Of a DNA stretch of 8,662 nucleotides, positions 1-4,936 are shown in pieces. This DNA is from an uncultured Clostridia bacterium (GTDB lineage: Bacteria > Bacillota > Clostridia > Oscillospirales > Acutalibacteraceae). Location: contig CAMVYG010000086.1 in the NCBI GenBank assembly GCA_947171615.1, forward strand, positions 1-8,662, given 5' to 3'. The stretch's first letter is position 1. Every line of letters begins with the position of its first letter. The position numbers and the translations under genes are program-made. The notes below the pieces were generated by a model, which was not told where the DNA came from, did not search any database, and saw only the letters and a program-made list of their open reading frames with translations.

Positions 1-48
1 CGAGATTACATCGGGTCTCGTGGGCTCGGAGATGTGTATAAGAGACAG
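1..48 (+). other. Residual Illumina Nextera (Tn5) sequencing adapter, not genomic
   Basis: Bases 1-6 (CGAGAT) match the 3' end of the Illumina P7 oligo. Bases 7-14 (TACATCGG) sit where the i7 index belongs. Bases 15-29 (GTCTCGTGGGCTCGG) are the Nextera read-2 adapter. Bases 30-48 are the 19-bp Tn5 mosaic end, AGATGTGTATAAGAGACAG. The order and spacing are exactly those of an indexed Nextera library molecule, so this is untrimmed library sequence at a contig end. Any protein starting at the GTG at 34 carries an artefactual MYKRQ N-terminus. Confidence 0.98.
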
Positions 49-414
49 GTACTGGAATACAGCTATAAAAACGATGAACTAGGCGATCCCATGGTAAATG
101 AGTACCATATCATTGCCGCGGAGCTGGCAACGAAGGAGGAGCTGGCCCAGATTGCCGCAATGAGCTTTAAGATCAATGAAATCATGGTGGAATTTTTCAA
201 GGGCGTAGGTGTGGATCTGGTTGATTTTAAGATCGAATTCGGAAAAACTGCCGATGGCAGAATCATTCTTGCCGATGAGATCTCTCCCGACACCTGCCGC
301 TTCTGGGATATTCATACTCACGAAAAGCTGGATAAAGACCGCTTCCGCCGGGATATGGGCGGCGTGGAAGAGGCTTATGAGGAAATGATGAAGCGGATCG
401 GTTTGGCCGAGTGA
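49..414 (+). CDS. purC: SAICAR synthetase (phosphoribosylaminoimidazole-succinocarboxamide synthase), C-terminal part
   Basis: PurC is a cytoplasmic enzyme of de novo purine synthesis that joins CAIR and aspartate, using ATP, to give SAICAR. About 121 residues remain of the roughly 235 usual for the family, so the N-terminal half with the ATP-binding region lies beyond the contig end. The visible part has YKNDELGDP near its start, LVDFKIEFGK (the C-terminal PurC signature), DEISPDTCRFWD, and the C-terminal LDKDRFRRDMGGVEEAYEEM block. The frame is open from the first genomic base (49), and an apparent start at 34 lies in adapter sequence. The stop is TGA at 412-414. purB, which uses the PurC product, follows after 97 bp, which suggests co-transcription. 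Family assignment is secure; the true start is not in the window. Confidence 0.95.
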   Translation, partial: VLEYSYKNDELGDPMVNEYHIIAAELATKEELAQIAAMSFKINEIMVEFFKGVGVDLVDFKIEFGKTADGRIILADEISPDTCRFWDIHTHEKLDKDRFRRDMGGVEEAYEEMMKRIGLAE

Positions 415-496
415 ATCAGCGTATAAAGTGGACTTGCCTGTTCCGGCGGTCCGGCAGCTGACGGTTGGTTTTCGATTTGCTCCTATTACAGAATAT

Positions 497-503
497 GGAA
501 GGG
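497..503 (+). promoter_or_regulatory. Ribosome binding site that fixes the purB GTG start
   Basis: GGAAGGG lies 8 bases upstream of GTG at 512. The same frame opens earlier at a GTG at 428, but nothing resembling a Shine-Dalgarno sequence precedes that codon, and the 28 extra residues do not resemble a PurB N-terminus. The family-like start M-A-R-N-S-Y-E-S-P-L-S begins exactly at 512. Confidence 0.8.
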
Positions 504-511
504 CTGATCCT

Positions 512-1945
512 GTGGCACGAAACAGTTACGAATCCCCTTTGTCCGCCCGGTATGCAAGCGGGCAGATGAAATACCTTTTTTCGCCTGATATGAAGTTCCG
601 CACCTGGAGAAAGCTGTGGATTGCGCTGGCGGAAACGGAAATGGAGCTGGGGCTGCCTGTTACGAAGGAACAGGTAGAGGAATTAAAGGCTCACGCGGAA
701 GATATCAATTATGAGGTGGCAGAGGCCCGGGAAAAGGAAGTGCGCCACGATGTGATGAGCCACGTATATGCCTATGGGCAGCAGTGCCCGAAGGCGGCGG
801 GGATCATTCACCTGGGGGCTACCTCCTGCTATGTGGGGGATAATACCGATGTGATCGTTATGACCGAGGCGTTGAAGCTGATTCGGGATAAGCTCATTGC
901 CGTGCTCCGTGTGCTTCGGAAATTTGCGGAGGATTATAAAGAGCTTCCCACACTGGCCTTTACTCACTTCCAACCTGCTCAGCCCACCACAGTGGGAAAG
1001 CGGGCCACCCTGTGGATGCAGGACCTGCTGATGGATCTGGAGGATGTGGAGTATCAGCTTTCCAAGGCAAAGCTTCTGGGGTGCAAGGGTACTACCGGCA
1101 CTCAGGCAAGCTTTCTGGAATTGTTTGAAGGAGACCATGAGAAATGCAGGGAGCTGGATCGCCGGATCGCGAAGAAAATGGGCTATGAGGCCTGTTTCCC
1201 CGTGTCCGGGCAGACCTATTCCAGAAAGCTGGACAGCCAAATGCTTTCCGTGCTTTCCGGAATTGCCCAGAGCGCGGCAAAGTTCTCCAACGATATCCGG
1301 CTTTTGCAGCACCTGAAGGAAGTGGAGGAGCCCTTTGAGAAAAATCAGATCGGCTCCAGCGCCATGGCCTATAAGCGCAATCCCATGCGCAGCGAGCGCA
1401 TCGCTTCTCTGGCGCGGTATGTGATCGCCGATGCGGTAAATCCCGCTATGACCGAGGCGGCCCAGTGGTTTGAAAGAACGCTGGACGATTCCGCCAATAA
1501 GCGCATCAGCGTGCCGGAAGCCTTTTTGGCGGTAGACGGTATTTTGAGCCTTTATGCCAATGTGGCGGACGGCTTGGTGGTGTATCCCAAGGTCATAGAA
1601 CAGCATATGCTCAGGGAGCTGCCATTTATGGCTACAGAAAATATTATGATGGACGCGGCAAAGCGGGGAGGGGATCGTCAGGAGCTGCATGAGCGGATCC
1701 GGATCCATTCCATGGCGGCGGCAAAGGTGGTAAAGGAAGAAGGCGGCGAAAACGATCTGCTGGCCCGAATTGCGGCAGACCCCATCTTTGGCGTGACACT
1801 TTCGGAGCTGTATGAAATCGTAAAGCCCGAAAAGTACGTGGGCAGGGCCCCGAAGCAGACGGAGGAATTTTTGGCAGAGGTTATAAAGCCGGTGCTTCAG
1901 AAATACAGCTTTGTAGGGGAAGAAACACCGGAGATCAATGTGTGA
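512..1945 (+). CDS. purB: Adenylosuccinate lyase
   Basis: PurB is a cytoplasmic homotetrameric lyase of the fumarase/aspartase superfamily. It acts twice in purine synthesis, releasing fumarate from SAICAR to give AICAR and from adenylosuccinate to give AMP. The protein is 477 residues from the GTG at 512. Visible motifs are YESPLSARYAS (6-16), RHDVMSH (78-84), HLGATSCYVGDN (100-111), THFQPAQPTT (151-160, with the conserved His152), and the fumarate-lyase signature GSSAMAYKRNPMRSE (281-295), whose serine pair lies in the flexible catalytic loop. The WFERTLDDSANKR block (319-331) is also typical. The N-terminal SPDMKFRTWRKLWIALAE stretch and the length fit the Clostridia/Bacteroidetes-type enzyme. 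It lies between purC and purA, its two pathway neighbours. No frameshift or missing motif is seen. Confidence 0.97.
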   Translation: MARNSYESPLSARYASGQMKYLFSPDMKFRTWRKLWIALAETEMELGLPVTKEQVEELKAHAEDINYEVAEAREKEVRHDVMSHVYAYGQQCPKAAGIIHLGATSCYVGDNTDVIVMTEALKLIRDKLIAVLRVLRKFAEDYKELPTLAFTHFQPAQPTTVGKRATLWMQDLLMDLEDVEYQLSKAKLLGCKGTTGTQASFLELFEGDHEKCRELDRRIAKKMGYEACFPVSGQTYSRKLDSQMLSVLSGIAQSAAKFSNDIRLLQHLKEVEEPFEKNQIGSSAMAYKRNPMRSERIASLARYVIADAVNPAMTEAAQWFERTLDDSANKRISVPEAFLAVDGILSLYANVADGLVVYPKVIEQHMLRELPFMATENIMMDAAKRGGDRQELHERIRIHSMAAAKVVKEEGGENDLLARIAADPIFGVTLSELYEIVKPEKYVGRAPKQTEEFLAEVIKPVLQKYSFVGEETPEINV

Positions 1946-1969
1946 TGGTTGGAGTTTTTTGCGTTGGTC

Positions 1970-1987
1970 GGTGCTGTACACAGCACC
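1970..1987 (+). promoter_or_regulatory. Hairpin 1 of the purA leader (GGTGCTG-TACA-CAGCACC)
   Basis: This is a perfect 7-bp stem with a TACA loop, starting 24 bases after the purB stop and just before the first copy of the 86-bp repeat. No T-tract follows on the + strand, so it does not look like an intrinsic terminator. It could be an RNA stability or processing element. The longer arm GGTCGGTGCTG at 1966-1976 recurs inverted at 2100-2110. Confidence 0.6.
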
Positions 1988-1988
1988 A

Positions 1989-2074
1989 GAGCCGACAGGC
2001 GAGACAGGCATCTGAAAATACAGGAAAGGTTCGTGGGATAACATGGTAAAGGCTATTGTTGGGGCGTGTTGGGG
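1989..2074 (+). repeat. 86-bp direct repeat, copy 1 (purA start region)
   Basis: This block is identical base for base to 2111-2196, an offset of 122 bp. It carries the leader element GACAGGC-GA-GACAGGC, the GGAAAGG and GTGGGA purine-rich tracts, an ATG at 2043, and the first 32 bases of purA coding sequence. After 2074 the copies diverge: copy 1 runs into a hairpin and copy 2 continues into purA. Upstream similarity extends weakly through CAGCACC, interrupted by a 3-base length difference. It is either a real tandem duplication or an assembly join. Confidence 0.97.
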
Positions 2075-2171
2075 GTGCTGGTCGCCGGTGGCGACCGTTC
2101 AGCACCGACCGAGCCGACAGGCGAGACAGGCATCTGAAAATACAGGAAAGGTTCGTGGGATAACATGGTAA
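2043..2171 (+). pseudogene. Truncated duplicate of the purA start, forming a 42-codon decoy or leader ORF
   Basis: The ATG at 2043 has the same upstream context as the real purA start, because it lies in copy 1 of the repeat. The frame encodes MVKAIVGACWG, identical to PurA residues 1-11. It then leaves the PurA sequence just before the P-loop is completed, reads through the hairpin spacer and copy 2 in another frame, and stops at TAA 2169-2171, four bases inside the purA coding sequence. The remaining residues (CWSPVATVQHRPSRQ and on) look like random translation. It cannot make a working enzyme. If translated, termination next to the purA ATG could allow reinitiation, which is inference. 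Confidence 0.6.
2074..2106 (+). promoter_or_regulatory. Hairpin 2 of the purA leader, between the repeat copies
   Basis: The stem pairs GGTGCT (2074-2079) with AGCACC (2101-2106) and continues as GGTCGCC (2080-2086) with GGCGACC (2090-2096). It closes on a GGT loop, with a one-sided GTTC bulge. At 13 bp and GC-rich it is much stronger than hairpin 1 but shares the same outer GGTGCT/AGCACC arms. No U-tract follows, so termination is unlikely. It lies 58 bases upstream of the purA ATG. Confidence 0.65.
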
Positions 2172-2196
2172 AGGCTATTGTTGGGGCGTGTTGGGG
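2111..2196 (+). repeat. 86-bp direct repeat, copy 2 (functional purA start)
   Basis: This is the second copy of the block at 1989-2074, with no mismatches. It includes the real purA ATG at 2165-2167 and the first 32 coding bases, after which intact purA continues with GACGAAGGC. A GTGGGA tract ends 4 bases before the ATG and a GGAAAGG tract lies 13 bases before it; either may serve as the ribosome binding site. Confidence 0.97.
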
Positions 2197-3454
2197 CGAC
2201 GAAGGCAAAGGGAAAATCACAGACGTGCTGGCAGAAAATTCCGATATCGTAGTGCGTTTTCAGGGCGGCGCAAATGCCGGCCATACCATTATAAACGATT
2301 ATGGAAAATTTGCTCTGCATCAGCTCCCTTCCGGAGTATTCCGGCAGAATATAGTGAATATCATCGGCAATGGTGTGGCGCTTTCGGTGGAAAATTTCAT
2401 CAACGAGATCCAGTCCGTGGTGGAACGGGGCGTGCCTGCTCCCAAGCTGCTGGTGTCTGACCGCTGCCAGGTGGTTATGCCCTATCACAAGGAGCTGGAC
2501 GGCATGGAGGAAGCCCGGCTTGCGGCGAAATCCTTTGGTTCTACCAAGTCCGGCATAGCGCCCTTCTATTCCGATAAGTACGCAAAAATCGGTTTTCAGG
2601 TCAGTGATCTGTTTGATGAGAAAGACGCTTTGTATGAGCGCATCGATCATGTGCTGGGGCTGAAGAATGTGCTGTATACCCAGCTATATCACCAGAAGCC
2701 GCTGGATCGGGATGAGGTCTATGCAAAGCTGATGGAATATAAGGAAGCCCTGGCTCCCTATGTGGCAGATACCACTACTCTGCTTTACAAGGCGGTAAAG
2801 GAAGGAAAAACCATTTTGCTGGAGGGGCAGCTGGGCTCCCTGAAGGATCCTGATCTGGGTATTTATCCCATGGTGACTTCCTCTTCTCCCTTGGCGGGCT
2901 ACGGTACTGTGGGCGCGGGCGGTATTCCTCCCTATGCCATCCAGCAGATCATTACGGTGGTGAAGGCCTATTCCAGCGCTGTGGGCGCGGGAGAATTTGT
3001 TTCCGAGATTTTCGGCGATGAGGCGGACGAACTGCGCAGACGCGGCGGAGACGGCGGCGAATACGGCGCCACTACCGGGCGGCCCAGAAGAATGGGCTGG
3101 CTGGATCTGGTGGCCGCCCGCTATGGCTGCATGGTGCAGGGCGCTACTGACGTTGCATTTACGGTGCTGGACGCGCTGGGATATCTGGACGAGATCCCCG
3201 TGTGTGTGGCCTATGAGCTGGACGGCAAGCGGATCGATTATTTCCCCTCTACCGCGCAGCTGAAGCGCTGTAAGCCTGTTTTAGAGGTGCTGCCCGGCTG
3301 GAAATGTGATATCAGCGGGATCAAGCGCTATGAGGACCTGCCGGAGAACGCCAGAAGGTATGTGGAGTTTGCGGAGCAGCAAATCGGCGTACCCATTACC
3401 ATGGTCAGTAACGGCCCTGCCAGAGACGACATGATGTACCGCTCGGGTTGCTGA
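2165..3454 (+). CDS. purA: Adenylosuccinate synthetase
   Basis: PurA is a cytoplasmic homodimer that uses GTP to join IMP and aspartate into adenylosuccinate, the first committed step to AMP; PurB next door finishes it. The 429-residue length is normal for bacteria. Visible motifs are the N-terminal loop GDEGKGK (11-17, catalytic Asp12), NAGHT (37-41, catalytic His40), the IMP-binding region GSTKSGIAPFYSDK (125-138), TGRPRR (304-309), and the C-terminal guanine-site region SNGPARDD (415-422). Compared with the common EGAQG and GTTGRGIGP forms, this protein has EGQLG (220-224) and GSTKSGIAP. I recall this as a Clostridia-type variant rather than damage. The ATG at 2165 is the only start that gives the family N-terminus and lies in the second copy of the duplicated leader. 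No strong terminator follows. Confidence 0.97.
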   Translation: MVKAIVGACWGDEGKGKITDVLAENSDIVVRFQGGANAGHTIINDYGKFALHQLPSGVFRQNIVNIIGNGVALSVENFINEIQSVVERGVPAPKLLVSDRCQVVMPYHKELDGMEEARLAAKSFGSTKSGIAPFYSDKYAKIGFQVSDLFDEKDALYERIDHVLGLKNVLYTQLYHQKPLDRDEVYAKLMEYKEALAPYVADTTTLLYKAVKEGKTILLEGQLGSLKDPDLGIYPMVTSSSPLAGYGTVGAGGIPPYAIQQIITVVKAYSSAVGAGEFVSEIFGDEADELRRRGGDGGEYGATTGRPRRMGWLDLVAARYGCMVQGATDVAFTVLDALGYLDEIPVCVAYELDGKRIDYFPSTAQLKRCKPVLEVLPGWKCDISGIKRYEDLPENARRYVEFAEQQIGVPITMVSNGPARDDMMYRSGC

Positions 3455-3640
3455 TAGGGTTATCATAATTTAATTTGTTATTCGCGTTTTACTGCCCGCG
3501 GTTCGTTATTGGCAGTTGGAAAGGGCAAGTGATTTACAGGAAATATATATATTTACTAATTTCTCCCACATGGCGGTGAAGGATCACTGCGGGCAGCAAA
3601 TAGCTGTTATTCTTTGTAAATCATAAAGGAGGGATCAGCC
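3455..3640 (+). promoter_or_regulatory. purA-esterase intergenic region with interleaved inverted repeats
   Basis: This 186-bp AT-rich gap has no gene. A small TGATA-GGGT-TATCA hairpin (3452-3465) overlaps the purA stop and is too weak to call a terminator. CTGCCCGC (3492-3499) is matched by GCGGGCAG (3589-3596). TGATTTACA (3530-3538) is matched by TGTAAATCA (3615-3623). The two pairs interleave, as in a pseudoknot. CTGCC can also pair locally with GGCAG (3511-3515). A weak promoter candidate is TTTACA (3533-3538) with TAATTT (3557-3562), spacer 18. The second arm of the 9-bp repeat ends just before the Shine-Dalgarno sequence of the next gene, so translational control is possible but unproven. 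Confidence 0.4.
3626..3633 (+). promoter_or_regulatory. Strong ribosome binding site of the esterase gene (GTG start)
   Basis: AAGGAGGG lies 7 bases upstream of GTG 3641. This near-ideal site supports the GTG start and indicates that the gene is translated independently of purA. Confidence 0.85.
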
Positions 3641-4708
3641 GTGAATCATCAAACTCTTCCCAATGTTCTGCAAAAATCAGGGGGAGAGCTTCTCACCTCA
3701 CCAAAAGAATGGGAAGAACACAGGGAAAGCCTCCTTTTCCTTCTCAGCCGGGAGGAATACGGCTTTTTGCCTTCCGCCCCTGACGGCCTTTCTTTTCGTC
3801 TGGTGGAAAAGCGGGAGAATTACTGTGCTTCCAACGCTGTATTTGAAAAATGGGAAGCGGCGGTAAAAGTGGGAGAGCAGGAGTTCTCCTTTCCGTTTTT
3901 CGCGGTTGTTCCCACTCAGGTGAAAAAGCCCATGGCTTTTCTCCACATAAATTTCAGAAATAATGTTCCGGATGCTTACATGCCTACGGAAGAGATCATC
4001 GACGGCGGGTTTGCCGTATTTTCCTTTGGCTACGAGGATGTGACCCGGGATAACGATGATTTTTCCGATGGCTTGGCCGCTTTGTTCCCAAGGTCCTCTG
4101 GGGAAAAGACCCTTCCGGGTAAAATTTCCATCTGGGCCTGGGCGGCTATCCGGGTGATGGATCATATTGTTTCCCGGAAGGATATCGACACAGCCAATGT
4201 TGCCGTGATAGGCCATTCCCGATTAGGAAAAACGGCCCTTTGGGCCGGAGCCAACGATCCCCGTTTTTCTTTTGTCATTTCCAATGATTCCGGTTGCAGC
4301 GGCGCCGCTGTCTCCCGGGGGAAGCAGGGGGAACAGATTCGCGATGTTACCACAACTTTCCCCTACTGGTTCTGTGAAACTTACAGAAGCTATCAGGGGA
4401 AAGAGGAAGAACTTCCCTTTGACCAGCATTTCCTGCTTTCGCTCATTGCCCCCAGAAAGCTGTATGTATCCAGCGCCCAGGAAGACCTTTGGGCCGACCC
4501 GGTTTCTGAGCTTCGGGCCTGTAAGGAAGCTTCTCCAGTCTATGAGCTGTACGGAATTTCCGGGCTGCTCTGCCCGGAGGACGCGCCTGCGGCAAATGCT
4601 GTGTTTCCGGAAGGGAATATTGGTTACCATATCCGTAAGGGAACCCATTACCTGAGCCGCTATGACTGGCAGCAGTTTATGGCATTTCTGCGCAGACACC
4701 GAAATTAG
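3641..4708 (+). CDS. Alpha/beta-hydrolase esterase of the CE15 (glucuronoyl esterase-like) family, no signal peptide
   Basis: The 355-residue protein resembles bacterial carbohydrate esterase family 15, whose studied members cleave ester bonds to the glucuronic acid side chains of xylan. The nucleophile elbow is GHSRLGK (191-197, Ser193) followed by TALWAGANDPRF. Next come SNDSGCSGAA (214-223), FPYWFC (240-245), DQHFLLSLIAPRKLYV (261-276) and EDLWADP (281-287), which may carry the catalytic acid. The likely catalytic histidine is His336 in KGTHYLSRYDW. The family pattern is clear; the exact substrate is not. The N-terminus (MNHQTLPNVLQKSGG) has no hydrophobic segment, so the enzyme should be cytoplasmic, whereas many characterised CE15 enzymes are exported. 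It has its own Shine-Dalgarno sequence and a hairpin right after its stop, so it looks monocistronic and unrelated to the flanking purine and amino-sugar genes. It may act on imported oligosaccharides; this is inference. Confidence 0.78.
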   Translation: MNHQTLPNVLQKSGGELLTSPKEWEEHRESLLFLLSREEYGFLPSAPDGLSFRLVEKRENYCASNAVFEKWEAAVKVGEQEFSFPFFAVVPTQVKKPMAFLHINFRNNVPDAYMPTEEIIDGGFAVFSFGYEDVTRDNDDFSDGLAALFPRSSGEKTLPGKISIWAWAAIRVMDHIVSRKDIDTANVAVIGHSRLGKTALWAGANDPRFSFVISNDSGCSGAAVSRGKQGEQIRDVTTTFPYWFCETYRSYQGKEEELPFDQHFLLSLIAPRKLYVSSAQEDLWADPVSELRACKEASPVYELYGISGLLCPEDAPAANAVFPEGNIGYHIRKGTHYLSRYDWQQFMAFLRRHRN

Positions 4709-4713
4709 GACTT

Positions 4714-4741
4714 GTTTGAAAAATTTATTTTTCAAACTTTT
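4714..4741 (+). terminator. AT-rich hairpin with short T-tract after the esterase gene
   Basis: GTTTGAAAAA (4714-4723) pairs perfectly with TTTTTCAAAC (4728-4737) across a TTTA loop, and TTTT (4738-4741) follows. It begins 5 bases after the esterase stop. The stem is AT-rich, so it is a weaker terminator than the one at 4846-4880, but its position fits transcript end formation. Nine of ten bases of its left arm match the hairpin arm at 6890-6899. Confidence 0.55.
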
Positions 4742-4812
4742 CCTCTATTTTCAAATAAGCCCTAAGCTGTTTTCCGGTAAAATTCTTTTTCCGGCCCGAA
4801 AAGATAGGATAA

Positions 4813-4842
4813 GTCAGCAAGCTCTGACAAGCACAAGAGCTT
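4813..4842 (+). promoter_or_regulatory. Mutually exclusive stems upstream of the glmS leader terminator
   Basis: GTCAG (4813-4817) can pair with CTGAC (4824-4828) around a 6-base loop. Alternatively AAGCTCT (4819-4825) can pair with AGAGCTT (4836-4842). The stems share bases 4824-4825 and cannot form together. They end 3 bases before the terminator stem at 4846. The arrangement recalls leader switches, but the final stem does not overlap the terminator arm, so any coupling is speculative. Confidence 0.35.
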
Positions 4843-4845
4843 TAC

Positions 4846-4880
4846 AGGACGTTAAAACACAGTGTTTAATGTCCTTTTTT
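4846..4880 (+). terminator. Intrinsic terminator in the esterase-glmS gap
   Basis: AGGACGTTAAA (4846-4856) pairs with TTTAATGTCCT (4865-4875). This is an 11-bp stem with one G-T wobble; the apical CA/TG pairs extend it. A run of six Ts (4875-4880) and a CTTCTC tail follow. It ends 56 bases before the glmS ATG and only 40 bases before its ribosome binding site. No convincing promoter is visible between the terminator and glmS, so it could act as a glmS attenuator as well as backing up the esterase terminator. Confidence 0.75.
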
Positions 4881-4920
4881 CTTCTCTGAAAAGTAAGACA
4901 AGAACAGAAATAAAACCGTA

Positions 4921-4926
4921 AGGAGG
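4921..4926 (+). promoter_or_regulatory. glmS ribosome binding site
   Basis: AGGAGG lies 10 bases before ATG 4937 and confirms the start. It follows the leader terminator by 40 bases. The consensus elements of a glmS ribozyme, which would normally occupy this stretch in many Firmicutes, are not recognisable. Confidence 0.85.
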
Positions 4927-4936
4927 CACAGAAGCT

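Noticed and set aside
428..511. N-terminal extension of purB from GTG 428
   Set aside because: No ribosome binding site precedes it, and the 28 extra residues do not resemble PurB; GTG 512 has GGAAGGG at 8 bases and the family N-terminus.
683..2044. Long antisense open frame across purB, and similar antisense frames over purA (2099-2650), glmS (5552-6790) and guaA (6819-7781)
   Set aside because: They mirror strongly conserved + strand genes, have no ribosome binding sites or recognisable domains, and are composition shadows; the first two also run through the purA leader repeat.
1966..2110. A miniature transposable element with 11-bp terminal inverted repeats (GGTCGGTGCTG / CAGCACCGACC)
   Set aside because: No target-site duplication flanks it (GCGTT on the left, GAGCC on the right), and most of its interior is the duplicated purA start, so local duplication around a hairpin explains it better.
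3455..3640. Purine riboswitch or catabolite-responsive element upstream of the esterase gene
   Set aside because: No purine aptamer core sequence, and TGTAAATCATAAAG lacks the central CG of a cre site.
4662..4889. Small + strand ORF across the esterase 3' end and the terminators
   Set aside because: It is out of frame with the esterase gene, overlaps it and two hairpins, and has no ribosome binding site or recognisable product.
4709..4936. glmS ribozyme upstream of glmS
   Set aside because: The conserved cleavage-site and core sequences I would expect are not visible; the leader is AT-rich with terminators instead. A covariance search could overturn this.
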